A stretch of 64,000 nt of DNA from Amycolatopsis viridis (GCF_011758765.1 NZ_JAANOU010000001.1:2666001-2730000); one strand, 5' to 3'; shown: positions 11,104-19,981, counted from the stretch's first letter. The notes: generated by a model from the letters alone, not told the origin. Program-made: numbers and translations.

Positions 11104-12210
11104 TCAGCCGGCGGTCGGCAGCCGCTCGCCCGTCTCCGGGTGGAAGGCGTGCACCTCGTCCGGGTCACCGACCGCGATCTGGACGGTCTCACCCAGTTGC
11201 GGCGGACGCCGTCCGTCGGCGCGGACCACGAACCGCTCGACGCGGTCGCCGATCTTCACCCCGCCGTGGATGTAGGCGTCGGCGCCCAGCTCCTCGACCA
11301 GCTCGACGACGAGCTTCGCCGCCGGCTCACCGGCACCGGCCAGGCGCAGCGACTCCGGCCGCAGGCCGAGCGTCACCGACTCCACCCCGGCGGAGCGGGC
11401 GGCGGCCATCGTCGCGCGGGGGAGCGGCACGGTCAGCCCGTCGAGCTGCGCACCCTCGGGACTGAGGGTGACGGTCTTCAGGTTCATCGCCGGCGAGCCG
11501 ATGAAACCGGCCACGAACGCGTTCCGCGGCCGTTCGTAGAGGTTGCGCGGGGTGTCGCACTGCTGGAGCTTGCCGTCCTTGAGCACCGCGACCCGGTGGC
11601 CCATCGTCATGGCCTCGACCTGGTCGTGCGTGACGTAGATGGTGGTGGTGCCCAGGCGCTTCTGCAACGCCGCGATGTTGGCACGGGTCTCCACCCGCAG
11701 TTTGGCGTCCAAGTTGGACAGTGGCTCGTCCATCAGGAACACGGCCGGCTCGCGCACGATGGCGCGGCCCATCGCGACCCGCTGCCGCTGCCCGCCGGAC
11801 AGCGCTTTCGGCTTGCGATCCAGGTACGGGGTGAGGTCGAGGAGGGCCGCCGCCTCGCGCACCCGCTCAGCGATCTTGGCCTTGGACACGCGCTTGAGCT
11901 TGAGCGCGAAGCCCATGTTCTCGGCGACGGTCATGTGCGGGTAGAGCGCGTAGGACTGGAACACCATCGCGATGTCGCGGTCCTTCGGCGGGATCGCGGT
12001 GACGTCCTTGCCGTCGATGAGGATCGCGCCCTCGTCGACGTCCTCCAGTCCGGCGAGCATCCGCAGCGCCGTCGACTTGCCCGACCCCGAGGGGCCGACC
12101 AGGACCAGGAACTCGCCGTCGGCGATGTCGAGATCGAGGCTGTCCACGGCCCGGACCGGCGGCGAGCCGGGGTAGAGCCGCGACGCCTGCCGGTAGCTGA
12201 CCTCAGCCAT
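11104..12210 (-). CDS. msiK: MsiK/UgpC-type ABC transporter ATP-binding protein
   Basis: This ATPase of 368 residues closely follows the streptomycete MsiK pattern, in which one ATPase energises several sugar importers. The nucleotide-binding domain shows Walker A (GPSGSGKST, residues 39-47), a Q-loop (MVFQSYALYPHMTV), the signature LSGGQRQRVAMGRAI, Walker B with DEPLSNLDAK, and the switch THDQVEAM. The C-terminal 120 residues form the regulatory TOBE/MOP domain (GLRPESLRL). No permease or binding-protein gene is adjacent, as expected for a shared ATPase. It is divergent from a ROK regulator. The start at 12210 gives MAEVSYRQASRLYPG. Confidence 0.9.
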   Translation of the reverse strand: MAEVSYRQASRLYPGSPPVRAVDSLDLDIADGEFLVLVGPSGSGKSTALRMLAGLEDVDEGAILIDGKDVTAIPPKDRDIAMVFQSYALYPHMTVAENMGFALKLKRVSKAKIAERVREAAALLDLTPYLDRKPKALSGGQRQRVAMGRAIVREPAVFLMDEPLSNLDAKLRVETRANIAALQKRLGTTTIYVTHDQVEAMTMGHRVAVLKDGKLQQCDTPRNLYERPRNAFVAGFIGSPAMNLKTVTLSPEGAQLDGLTVPLPRATMAAARSAGVESVTLGLRPESLRLAGAGEPAAKLVVELVEELGADAYIHGGVKIGDRVERFVVRADGRRPPQLGETVQIAVGDPDEVHAFHPETGERLPTAG

Positions 12211-12280
12211 GTGGGGACCGCCCTTCGCGCCACGTCGTCGTTCCGCCCTGTCTATCCGGTCCCTGCACCGGCCGCCAGGA

Positions 12281-12305
12281 TTCGTCAATTCAGTAAACTG
12301 ACGAA
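12281..12305 (+). promoter_or_regulatory. Operator-like palindrome over the ROK start
   Basis: TTCGTCA and TGACGAA are perfect 7-bp arms, and TCAGT-AA-ACTGA forms a second palindrome nested between them. TAAACT (12294-12299) reads as a -10 box whose transcript would begin at the GTG at 12307, giving a leaderless mRNA. A protein bound here would block transcription, which fits autorepression by the ROK protein and possibly control of msiK on the other side. Confidence 0.5.
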
Positions 12306-12306
12306 T

Positions 12307-13458
12307 GTGGAGGCCATGGACGCGCAGGCCATGCGGCGGCACAACGTCGCCCTGGTGATGGAACTGATCGCCCGCGACGCCCCGGTGTCGCGGGTCGAGC
12401 TCGCGCGGCGAACCGGGCTGACGAAGGCGACCGTGTCGAGCCTGGTCGCCGAGTTGACCGGGGCGGAGCTGGTGCGCGACCTCGGGCCGGAGCCGGGGCG
12501 CGCACCGGGCCGGCCGGCCGGGCGTCTCGTGCTCGACCCGTACGGGCCGGTCGCGCTCGGCCTGCAGTTCGGCTCCGGGCACATCGCGGGCGTGATCCTG
12601 GACCTGTCCGGGCGCCCGCTCGCCCGGCGGCTGCGGCGGTTCGACGTGGCCGCCGGGGGCGCGCCGGACGGGGTGCGCGCGGCCCGGCCGGTGCTGCGGC
12701 AGCTGTTCGACGAGGCCACCACCGCCGGGCGGCTGGTCGCGGGCGTCGGGGTCGCGGTCGGCGGCACGGTGTCGCATGGCCTGGTCTCGGCGTTGCCGCT
12801 GGGCTGGCACGGGGTGGACCTGCGGGGGCTGGTCGCGGCCGAGTTGCGGGCGCTGGACCTGCACGGGCTGGACGTCCTGGTGGCCGGGGAGGTGGCGTGC
12901 GCGGCGCTGGCGGAGTACCAGGCCGGGGCGGCACGGGACTGGCTGTACCTGGGTGGGGAGGAGGTGATCGGGCTCGCGCCGCTCAACCCGGCCGCGAGCC
13001 TCGCGGGCGATCTCGGGCACGTGCCGGTGCGCCGTCGCGGCGAGCCGTGCCCGTGCGGCGGGCGCGGGTGCCTGGACCGCTACGCGGGCCGCCCGGCGAT
13101 GGCGGCGGCCGCCGGGCTGGCGGACGCCGGGGTCACGCGGCTGCTGGCCGGCGAGGAACCGTTGGCCGTCCGGGTGCGGGAGCAGGACCCGGGGGCGCTG
13201 CGGGCGCTGCACCGCGCGAGTGAGGCCCTGGCCGACGCCCTGATCGGGGTGCGTGCCCTGCTCGCGCCGGAGACGATCGTGCTCGGCGGCCGTCTCGCTG
13301 GCCTGGGCGAGGCGTTCCGGCACGCGGTGGTGGGCCGGCTCGGATCCGGGCTGACGGTGCGGTTGTCGAGGCTGGGCCCGGATGCCGCGGTGCGCGGCGC
13401 GGCGGGACGGGTGATCGCGCGGGTCGTCGCGGACCCGCTTGCCTGGATCGAGGGCTGA
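12307..13458 (+). CDS. ROK family transcriptional regulator
   Basis: The 383-residue protein has an N-terminal helix-turn-helix (SRVELARRTGLTKATVSSLV) followed by a ROK domain. The zinc motif C248-P-C-G-G-R-G-C255 is present, followed by LDRYAG. The alternative ATG at 12316 has no usable ribosome binding site, whereas the GTG at 12307 lies at the expected transcript start of a TAAACT -10 box, so a leaderless start is favoured. It is divergent from the MsiK-type gene, separated by 96 bp with a strong palindrome. It likely senses a sugar or sugar phosphate. Confidence 0.88.
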   Translation: MEAMDAQAMRRHNVALVMELIARDAPVSRVELARRTGLTKATVSSLVAELTGAELVRDLGPEPGRAPGRPAGRLVLDPYGPVALGLQFGSGHIAGVILDLSGRPLARRLRRFDVAAGGAPDGVRAARPVLRQLFDEATTAGRLVAGVGVAVGGTVSHGLVSALPLGWHGVDLRGLVAAELRALDLHGLDVLVAGEVACAALAEYQAGAARDWLYLGGEEVIGLAPLNPAASLAGDLGHVPVRRRGEPCPCGGRGCLDRYAGRPAMAAAAGLADAGVTRLLAGEEPLAVRVREQDPGALRALHRASEALADALIGVRALLAPETIVLGGRLAGLGEAFRHAVVGRLGSGLTVRLSRLGPDAAVRGAAGRVIARVVADPLAWIEG

Positions 13459-13534
13459 TCGGGCGGACCGTCGCCGCACGCCCGTGAGCGGCGGTCCGGC
13501 GGGACCCCGCGCCGCGCACCGGACACGGCGGAAC

Positions 13535-13996
13535 CTAGGCGATCTTGGTCTCCGGGACGTGCCGGACCGGGAACGACACCGAGTTCGCGATGAAGCACAG
13601 CTCGTGTGCGCGGTGGTGGAGTTCGGCGGCCCGGTCGGCGTCCTCCGCCGTCGCCACGGTGACGACCGGGTTCAGGGTCACCTCGGTGAAGTGCCCGCCG
13701 CCGTCCGGCGTTTCGGCCATCCGGCCGGTCGCGGTGTCGCGGTAGCCGGTGACGGTGATGCGGTGCCGCGCGCACAAAGCCAGGTAGGTCAGCATGTGGC
13801 ACTGCGACAGCGACGCCACCAGCAGCTCCTCCGGGTTCCAGCGGGAGGGGTCGCCGAGGAAGGCGGGGTCGGCGGTCGCGGCGATCACGGGTTTGCCCTC
13901 GGCGGTGATGTCGTGACCGCGGTCGTAGGCCCGGTAGCCCTCGCCGGTGGTGCCGCTCCAGGTGACGGTGACCTGGTAGCCGTGTTCTTTGCTCAT
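13535..13996 (-). CDS. OsmC family peroxidase
   Basis: OsmC/Ohr proteins reduce organic hydroperoxides using two cysteines. This 153-residue protein has the paired cysteines in their usual settings, C66 (SLSQCHMLTY) and C134 (HELCFIAN), plus the RWNPEELL motif just before the first. The ATG at 13996 (MSKEHGYQV) has GAAGGAG upstream. Longer frames upstream of it have shadow-like composition. It ends close to the end of the ROK gene, facing it. It is probably cytoplasmic and protective. Confidence 0.92.
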   Translation of the reverse strand: MSKEHGYQVTVTWSGTTGEGYRAYDRGHDITAEGKPVIAATADPAFLGDPSRWNPEELLVASLSQCHMLTYLALCARHRITVTGYRDTATGRMAETPDGGGHFTEVTLNPVVTVATAEDADRAAELHHRAHELCFIANSVSFPVRHVPETKIA

Positions 13997-14226
13997 CGTG
14001 GTGCTCCTTCGGGCGCAGCGGTCACCGGAATCTACAAAGGCGCAGGCCGCACCGTCCACCGAGATCGGCTGCCGGGCCCGCGGACGGACCATGACCCTCG
14101 CCACCTCCCGCCGCCGGCGAACCCGGGCCCGCCCGTCGCCGGACCCGGTGACAGGGCCGTCCGGCTCTACCACCCGGCCGCCGGTGGCGGCAGCATCGCC
14201 GGTGACCGGAACGCAGGGAGGCCGAC

Positions 14227-14844
14227 ATGGGCGTTTACCACGAGCAGGTTCTGCCGCGGCTCGTCAACGTGCTGGGCGGGATGCAGGCGGTGGCACCGCA
14301 CCGTGCCCGGGCCTGCGCGGGGCTGCACGGCCGGGTGCTGGAGATCGGGTTCGGCTCGGGACTCAACATCCCGTTCTACCCGCCCGCGGTGACCGCCGTG
14401 TGCGCCGTTGAGCCGTCCGACGTCGCGTGGAAGCTGGCCCAGGATCGGGTCGCCGGGGCCCAGGTGCCGATCGAGCGGGTGGGCCTGGACGGCCAGTCGG
14501 TGCCGTTGCCGGACGACAGCTGCGACACCGCGCTGTCCACGTTCACGCTGTGCACGATCCCGGACGTCCGTGCGGCGCTTGGGGAGCTGCGGCGCGTGCT
14601 CAAACCGGGTGGCACGCTGCACTTCTTCGACCACGGGCTCGCGCCCGACGAGGAGGTGCAGCGCTGGCAGCACCGCCTGGACCCGCTGCAGACCCGGCTC
14701 TTCGGCGGCTGCCACCTGACGCGCCCGATCACCGGACTGCTCCGTGAAGCGGGCTTCGAACTGCACGAGGTCGAGCAGTTCTACGAAAAGGGCTCACCGA
14801 AGGTGATGGGAGCCGACTCGCTCGGTGTCGCGGTGTCCCCTTAG
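14227..14844 (+). CDS. Class I SAM-dependent methyltransferase
   Basis: The 205-residue protein has motif I as VLEIGFGSGLNIP (residues 37-49), an acidic motif II end (VEPSD), and the post-motif LKPGGTLHFFDHG typical of the UbiE/Methyltransf_11 group. The substrate cannot be read from the sequence. A GGGAGG-type ribosome binding site precedes the ATG. It converges on the P450 gene, and the two stop regions overlap by four bases, so they are not in one operon. Confidence 0.88.
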   Translation: MGVYHEQVLPRLVNVLGGMQAVAPHRARACAGLHGRVLEIGFGSGLNIPFYPPAVTAVCAVEPSDVAWKLAQDRVAGAQVPIERVGLDGQSVPLPDDSCDTALSTFTLCTIPDVRAALGELRRVLKPGGTLHFFDHGLAPDEEVQRWQHRLDPLQTRLFGGCHLTRPITGLLREAGFELHEVEQFYEKGSPKVMGADSLGVAVSP

Positions 14845-16163
14845 GACCGTCCATTGAGGCGGGCAGGCAGGCGCTCGAACCCGCGCAGGATGCGGGTTTT
14901 CCGGCGCCGCGCGCCCGGCGTCAGCCGAAGCTGCGGGTAGCGGTCGAACAGCGCGCGCAACCCGACCTCGCCCTCCATGCGGGCCAGCGCGGCGCCGAGG
15001 CAGTAGTGGCGGCCGGCCGAGAACGAGATGTGCTCGCGCGCGTTCTCCCGCCGCACGTCGAACCGGCCGGGCTCGGCGAAGACCGCCGGATCGCGGTTAG
15101 CGCCGGCGAGGATCGTCGCCACCACCGAGCCCGCGCGCACCGGGACCCCGCAGATCTCCGTGTCGCGCAGGCAGGTCCGGCCGGTGAGCAGCACGGGCGG
15201 GTCGACGCGGAGGATCTCCTCGACCGCGTTCGCCCACCGCGACGGTTCTGCCCGCAGCGCCGCGAGCTGCCCGGGATGGTCGTGCAGCAGGGCGATCCCG
15301 TTGCCGAGCAGGTTGACAGTCGTCTCGAACCCGGCCGCGAGCACCAGCCCGGCCGTCGAGCGCAACTCCAGATCGGTCAGCCCGACACCGTCCTCGCGCG
15401 CGGCCACCAGCTGGCTGAGCAGGTTGTCGCCCGGACGCGCGCGCAGGCGGTCCAGGTGGTCGCCGAGCCACGCGTCGAACTCGGCCAGTGCCGACTCCAC
15501 CGCCCGGAACTCCCGCCACGACAGGCCCATGTCGAGGCTCGGCGCGGCGGCCGTGCCCAGTTCGAGCACCCGCCGCCGGTCCTCCTCCGGCACGCCGAGG
15601 ATCTCGGCGATCACGGTCACCGGCAGCAGCGCGCAGTAGGACTCGATCAGGTCGACCGGCCCGTCCGGATCCAGCGCGTCGAGCAGGTCGCGGGCGATCT
15701 CCTCGGTGCGCACCCGCAGCTTCTCCACGGCGCGGACGGTGAAGACCCGGGTCACCAGCTTGCGGTAGCGCGTGTGCTCCGGCGGCTCGGTCGCCAGCAG
15801 CGACGGCGGCGTGATCGGGTTCATGGCCTCGCTCGCCGACCACTCGCCCAGCCGCGCCAGCACCCCGTCGGTGGCCACGCCGACCCCGGTGCGGAAGTCG
15901 TTGCTGGTCAGCACTTCCCGGACCGCGGCGTGGCTGGTCGTGACGCAGGCGAACGACCCCTTGTACAGCGGGCCGTGCGCGCGGATCTCGTCGAACAGCC
16001 CGGTGAGCGCGGCGGTGGGCGACACGGCGGCCTCGGCGACCAGCCGGGCCTGCAGGTCCCCGCGCCGGGCAGCGGCGCGCAGCATGGTGCGGGGGAGTGC
16101 GTGGGCGACGCCCCAGCGCACCGCCGGTTTCGCGCCGTCCCGCAGACGCGCCACCCTCGTCAC
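14841..16163 (-). CDS. Cytochrome P450
   Basis: This is a soluble class I bacterial P450 of 440 residues. The haem-binding motif FSAGRHYCLGAALARMEG places the thiolate ligand at C388. The I-helix has LAAGFETTVN for oxygen activation, and the K-helix ExxR is seen in EEILR. No ferredoxin or reductase gene is adjacent. The GTG at 16163 (VTRVARLRDG) was chosen because GGAGG lies eight bases upstream; longer frames extend into the TetR promoter. It is divergent from a TetR regulator, which probably controls it. The substrate is unknown. Confidence 0.92.
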   Translation of the reverse strand: MTRVARLRDGAKPAVRWGVAHALPRTMLRAAARRGDLQARLVAEAAVSPTAALTGLFDEIRAHGPLYKGSFACVTTSHAAVREVLTSNDFRTGVGVATDGVLARLGEWSASEAMNPITPPSLLATEPPEHTRYRKLVTRVFTVRAVEKLRVRTEEIARDLLDALDPDGPVDLIESYCALLPVTVIAEILGVPEEDRRRVLELGTAAAPSLDMGLSWREFRAVESALAEFDAWLGDHLDRLRARPGDNLLSQLVAAREDGVGLTDLELRSTAGLVLAAGFETTVNLLGNGIALLHDHPGQLAALRAEPSRWANAVEEILRVDPPVLLTGRTCLRDTEICGVPVRAGSVVATILAGANRDPAVFAEPGRFDVRRENAREHISFSAGRHYCLGAALARMEGEVGLRALFDRYPQLRLTPGARRRKTRILRGFERLPARLNGRS

Positions 16164-16180
16164 GACCGCCACCTCCACCG

Positions 16181-16198
16181 TGGTACTGCCGGGTACCA
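16181..16198 (+). promoter_or_regulatory. TetR-type operator candidate between P450 and tetR
   Basis: TGGTAC and GTACCA are perfect 6-bp arms separated by TGCCGG. The site lies 17 bp upstream of the P450 start and about 55 bp upstream of the TetR start, where a divergently acting repressor would bind. Confidence 0.5.
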
Positions 16199-16253
16199 GG
16201 AACCGTAGAGGCGGACGAGTGCCCCGGTCAAGCAGCTGGGTTAGGTTGACGGC

Positions 16254-16847
16254 GTGACCGACGCCGACGTGGCAGCCACCGGGTTCCGCGACCGGCTCCT
16301 GCGGGGCATGGCGGCCGCTCTGCGGGAGCGGGACTACCACGAGCTCACCATCGCCGACGTCGTCAACCACGCCCGCACCTCGAAGCGCACGTTCTACGAG
16401 CAGTTCGGGAGCAAACAGGAGTGCTTCGTCGAGCTGCTCCGGGAGACGAACGCCCGGATGGTGCGCGACATCGCGGCCGCGGTCCAGCGGGACGCCCCCT
16501 GGCAGACGCAGGCGCGGCAGGCGGTGGAGGCGCTGATCGGCTCGATGGAGCGCGACCCGGAGCTGTGCCTGACCTGGATGCGGGCCGCACCGTCCCTCGG
16601 CGAGGCGGGGCGTGCGCTGTCCCGGGAGAGCATGGACTCGTTCGTGGCGCTGATGCGGACGCTGGCCGACACGCCGGAACTCCGCGCGGCGGGCGTGGTC
16701 CCGCCGTCCCGCCAGCTGGGGATCACGTTGTTCGGCGGATTGCGCGAGCTCATCGCGACCACCCTGGAGGAGGGTGGCGACCTGGCCGGCACGGTGGAGG
16801 TCGCGACCGAGGTCGTCACGCTGATCATGGGACCCCGGTCGCGCTGA
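16254..16847 (+). CDS. TetR family transcriptional regulator
   Basis: The 197-residue protein has the usual N-terminal TetR DNA-binding domain (ELTIADVVNHARTSKRTFYEQFGSK, shown here in part) and a helical C-terminal ligand domain. The GTG start has no ribosome binding site but lies six bases after TAGGTT (16242-16247), a fair -10 box, so the mRNA may be leaderless. The gene is divergent from the P450 gene across a 90-bp gap with an 18-bp palindrome. It is likely a local repressor that releases the P450 promoter when it binds a small molecule. Confidence 0.9.
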   Translation: MTDADVAATGFRDRLLRGMAAALRERDYHELTIADVVNHARTSKRTFYEQFGSKQECFVELLRETNARMVRDIAAAVQRDAPWQTQARQAVEALIGSMERDPELCLTWMRAAPSLGEAGRALSRESMDSFVALMRTLADTPELRAAGVVPPSRQLGITLFGGLRELIATTLEEGGDLAGTVEVATEVVTLIMGPRSR

Positions 16848-16901
16848 GCCCGGCCGGCGCAGCCGACCGGGCGGGGTCCGGCGCGGGCGAGGGCGTGCTG
16901 G

Positions 16902-18230
16902 CTAGCTCGCGAACGTCTCCCCGAGCACGTCCATCGCGTCGTGCAGGAGGTCGTCGCCGATCGTCAGCGGGGGCAGGAAACGCAGGACGTTGCCGTGGGT
17001 CCCGCAGGTCAGCACGATCACGCCGCGCTCGTGGGCGGTCGTCGCGACCGCCTTCGCCAGTGCCGGGTCCGGTTCCCCGGTGCCCGGGTGCACCAGCTCG
17101 GCCGCGATCATCGCCCCCCGGCCGCGCACGTCGCCGATCCGCGGATCGCCCAGCCCGCGCAGCCGCGTGGTCAGCAGCTCCCCGATCTCCCGGGCCCGCG
17201 TCACGAGCCCGTCGGTCTCGATGGTCTCGATCGCGGCCAGCGCGGCGGCGCAGGCCAGCGGGTTTCCGCCGTAGGTGCCGCCCAGCCCGCCGGCGTGCAC
17301 GGCGTCCATGATCTCCGCGCGGCCGGTCACCGCCGACAGCGGCAGGCCACCCGCGATGCCCTTGGCGGTCACGATCAGATCGGGGACCACCGCCTCGTGC
17401 TCGCAGGCGAACCAGTCACCGGTGCGGGCGAAGCCCGTCTGCACCTCGTCGGCGACGAACACGACGCCGTTCGCGCGGCACCACTCGGCCAGCGCGGGCA
17501 GGAACCCGGGCGCGGGCTCGATGAACCCGCCCTCGCCCTGGATCGGCTCGATCACCAGCGCCGCCAGGTTCGCCGCCCCGACCTGCTTCTCGACCACGTC
17601 CAGCGCCCGGCTTGCCGCGGTCGCGCCGTCCAGGCCCCCGTCGCGCAGCGGGTAGGACAGCGGCGCCCGGTAGACCTCCGGCGCGAACGGCCCGAACCCG
17701 TGCTTGTAGGGCATGTTCTTGGCGGTCATCGCCATCGTCAGGTTGGTCCGGCCGTGGTAGGCGTGGTCGAACACCACCACGGCGTTGCGGCCGGTGTGCG
17801 CGCGGGCGATCTTCACGGCGTTTTCCACCGCCTCGGCGCCGGAGTTGAACAACGCGGTGCGCTTGGCGTGCCCGCCCGGGGTGAGCCGGGCCAGCGCCTC
17901 GGCGACGGCGACGTAGCCCTCGTACGGGGTGACCATGAAGCAGGTGTGCGTGAACGCCCCGGCCTGGGCGCGCACCGCGTCGACGACCCGCGGCGCGCTG
18001 GCGCCCACGGTGGTGACCGCGATGCCCGAGCCGAGGTCGATGAGGTGGTTGCCGTCGACGTCGACCACGATGCCGCCGCCCGCCGCAGTCGCGAAGACCG
18101 GCATCGTCGTGCCGACCCCGGCGGCGACCGCCGCGGTCTTGCGCGCCATCAGTTCCCGGGACTTCGGTCCCGGGATCGCCGTCTCCAGCCGCCGCTGCTG
18201 CCGGATACCTGTCTGGGTGCTCGTGGTCAT
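16902..18230 (-). CDS. gabT: 4-aminobutyrate aminotransferase
   Basis: This is a class III PLP-dependent aminotransferase of 442 residues. It transfers the amino group of GABA to 2-oxoglutarate, giving succinate semialdehyde. The PLP-binding features are present: NSGAEAVENAVKIAR, the YHGRTN loop, ADEVQTGFARTG with the cofactor Asp, and the Schiff-base lysine in VTAKGIAGGLP. The start at 18230 gives MTTSTQTGIRQQRRLETAIP, typical of actinobacterial GabT. No succinate-semialdehyde dehydrogenase gene is adjacent. The gene is divergent from a LysR regulator that probably activates it. Confidence 0.92.
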   Translation of the reverse strand: MTTSTQTGIRQQRRLETAIPGPKSRELMARKTAAVAAGVGTTMPVFATAAGGGIVVDVDGNHLIDLGSGIAVTTVGASAPRVVDAVRAQAGAFTHTCFMVTPYEGYVAVAEALARLTPGGHAKRTALFNSGAEAVENAVKIARAHTGRNAVVVFDHAYHGRTNLTMAMTAKNMPYKHGFGPFAPEVYRAPLSYPLRDGGLDGATAASRALDVVEKQVGAANLAALVIEPIQGEGGFIEPAPGFLPALAEWCRANGVVFVADEVQTGFARTGDWFACEHEAVVPDLIVTAKGIAGGLPLSAVTGRAEIMDAVHAGGLGGTYGGNPLACAAALAAIETIETDGLVTRAREIGELLTTRLRGLGDPRIGDVRGRGAMIAAELVHPGTGEPDPALAKAVATTAHERGVIVLTCGTHGNVLRFLPPLTIGDDLLHDAMDVLGETFAS

Positions 18231-18262
18231 GCCCCAGTTTCGGGACGGCCCGGTCATGCTGT

Positions 18263-18302
18263 CCAATACTTGGTTGGCAGGATTTCCATGCCTGGGAGGC
18301 AT
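18263..18302 (+). promoter_or_regulatory. Palindromes between gabT and lysR
   Basis: CCAA-TAC-TTGG (18263-18273) and ATGCCT-GGG-AGGCAT (18288-18302) are perfect palindromes in a 77-bp divergent gap. The second overlaps the lysR ribosome binding site. They are candidate LysR sites for activation of gabT and autorepression. Confidence 0.4.
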
Positions 18303-18307
18303 CAGAG

Positions 18308-19180
18308 ATGGAGTTGCGTCACCTGCGGTACTTCGTGGTGACCTGTGAGGCCGGCACGGTGAGCCGCGCGGCGGAGCTGCTGCACATCACGCAGCCGAGC
18401 CTGTCCCGGCAGCTGCGGCAGCTGGAGGACGAGCTGGGCGCCGGGCTGTTCGACCGGGCCGGGCGGCGGATGACGCCGTCGCGGGTCGGCCGTGCGCTCC
18501 TCGGCAGCGCACGCGACGTGCTGGCGCGCGCGGACGCGCTGAAGACGGCGGCGACGTTCCACGCGCACGGCCGCATCGACCGCCTCACCGTCGGCGCGCC
18601 GACGGTGACGCTCACCGACGTGGTGGCCCCGTTCATCGCGACGCTGGCCCCCGAGGACCCGACCATCGACGTGCTGGGCGCGGACGGTCTGTCCGCAGTG
18701 GACACGCTGGCGCGCGGGGCCGACCTCGCGATCGCCACCGCCGCACCGCGCGCGCCGTACCGGTCGCGGCGGCTGGCCGTGCTGCCGGTGTGGGCGTACG
18801 TGCCGGCGCGGCACCCGTGGTGCGACCGGGAGGCGGTGGCACTGGAGGAGGTGCTGGCGGAGACGGTGATCATCCTGCCGCCGGCGTTCACCGCACGGCA
18901 GGCCCTGGACGCGGCGCTGCTCGCGGCGGGCACGACCTACGCGCGGGTGATCGAGGCCGCGAACGGCACGGTGGCGCAGGCGCATGCGGCCGCGGGGCGG
19001 GGAGTGGCGCTGGTGTCGGACGATCCGCGGTTCGGACTGGTGCCGCTGCGGGTCCACGCCGGGCAGCGGCAGCTGGAGATCACCCTGTTCGCGGCGTGGG
19101 ATTCGCGGCACGAGGCGGCCACCACGCTGGAGGCGTTCGCACGACGCCTGGGCGGGTTCGTCGCCGCCCGGTACGGATGA
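18308..19180 (+). CDS. LysR family transcriptional regulator
   Basis: The 290-residue protein has the standard LysR helix-turn-helix (GTVSRAAELLHITQPSLSRQ, residues 16-35) and a two-lobed substrate-binding domain. A GGGAGG ribosome binding site precedes the ATG. Its divergent position next to gabT suggests control of GABA use. The inducer is not known. Confidence 0.92.
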   Translation: MELRHLRYFVVTCEAGTVSRAAELLHITQPSLSRQLRQLEDELGAGLFDRAGRRMTPSRVGRALLGSARDVLARADALKTAATFHAHGRIDRLTVGAPTVTLTDVVAPFIATLAPEDPTIDVLGADGLSAVDTLARGADLAIATAAPRAPYRSRRLAVLPVWAYVPARHPWCDREAVALEEVLAETVIILPPAFTARQALDAALLAAGTTYARVIEAANGTVAQAHAAAGRGVALVSDDPRFGLVPLRVHAGQRQLEITLFAAWDSRHEAATTLEAFARRLGGFVAARYG

Positions 19181-19224
19181 ACCGCGCGAACATCCACAAT
19201 AGACGGATGGCCGGTGCGGGCGGG

Positions 19225-19743
19225 TCAGGCTGCCTGCGCGGTCCCGCCGCCCAGCCGGGCCAGCAGATCCGCCCGGTGCAGATCCGCCACGGGGGAGAGC
19301 AGGTCCGGGTGCCGCAGCAGCACCGCCGCCTGCCGGTCGCGCCGGTCGGGGTCGGCGAGGCGGCGGAAGTCCGGCGCGAGACCGGCGGCGTGCACCGAAC
19401 CGGTGACCGTCGCGATCGCCGCCACCGCGAGGCCGCGGTCGGCGAGCAGGCACGCCGCCCAGCTGGCCACCACCTCGTCCACCCAGGTCCGCCACCCGGC
19501 GTCCTCGCCCGGTACGGCGTCCACGCCGGTGACCCAGTCCAGCCGGCCGGACCCGCCGGGGCCGACGACGTCCAGCAGCCCCGCGTCGAGCGCTGTCGGG
19601 TACCGCAGCCACGCGGCGACCGTCGCGGCCTGGCGGCACTGCGCCTCGGCGAGGGCGCCGCTGAGGGCACCGCGCTCCGGCGGGTACGCGCGCAGCAGCC
19701 ACTGCGCGGTGGCCGCGATGACGGACGACAGGTCGGCGGGCAC
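19225..19743 (-). CDS. Conserved-looking protein of unknown function
   Basis: The protein has 172 residues from the GTG at 19743, chosen because GGAAGG lies seven bases upstream. It is Ala/Leu/Asp-rich and apparently all-helical, with repeated RHPDLL and LADPDRRDRQ-type segments, and has no signal peptide or membrane helix. I do not recognise the family. It lies downstream of the tRNA cluster on the same strand but is separated from it by a strong terminator, so it is transcribed on its own. Confidence 0.6.
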   Translation of the reverse strand: MPADLSSVIAATAQWLLRAYPPERGALSGALAEAQCRQAATVAAWLRYPTALDAGLLDVVGPGGSGRLDWVTGVDAVPGEDAGWRTWVDEVVASWAACLLADRGLAVAAIATVTGSVHAAGLAPDFRRLADPDRRDRQAAVLLRHPDLLSPVADLHRADLLARLGGGTAQAA

Positions 19744-19862
19744 GGGAACACCTTCCGGGACAACACCAGCGATCCGGGGCACGCTAACAGCCGGCCGCGG
19801 CCGTTCCGAGGCGCTTTTGCCCCACGTCACAGCCACTATGAGGGGTGTCACGCCGAAACGAC

Positions 19863-19898
19863 AGTGCCCCGCCGGTGACGGATCACCGGCGGGGCACT
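19863..19898 (-). terminator. Terminator after the tRNA cluster
   Basis: A perfect 16-bp stem (AGTGCCCCGCCGGTGA and its complement) with a 4-base CGGA loop lies 10 bp past the 3' end of tRNA-Val. On the minus strand GTCGTTTC follows. Confidence 0.85.
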
Positions 19899-19908
19899 GG
19901 TCGGAGAG

Positions 19909-19980
19909 TGCGCGATACTGGGATTGAACCAGTGACCTCTACCGTGTCAAGGTAGCGCTCTCCCGCTGAGCTAATCGCGC
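19909..19980 (-). tRNA. tRNA-Val (anticodon GAC)
   Basis: The 72-nt gene folds as a cloverleaf. The acceptor stem is GCGCGAT/ATCGCGC, the anticodon stem CTACC/GGTAG flanks the loop TTGACAC, and the T-arm reads CTGGTTCAATCCCAG. It is the last of three tRNAs on this strand. Confidence 0.95.
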
Positions 19981-19981
19981 G

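Noticed and set aside
9832-12306. Plus-strand frame running through xylA and msiK into the ROK gene
   Set aside because: Only the part from 12307 has real protein features; the upstream part is antisense shadow of xylA and msiK.
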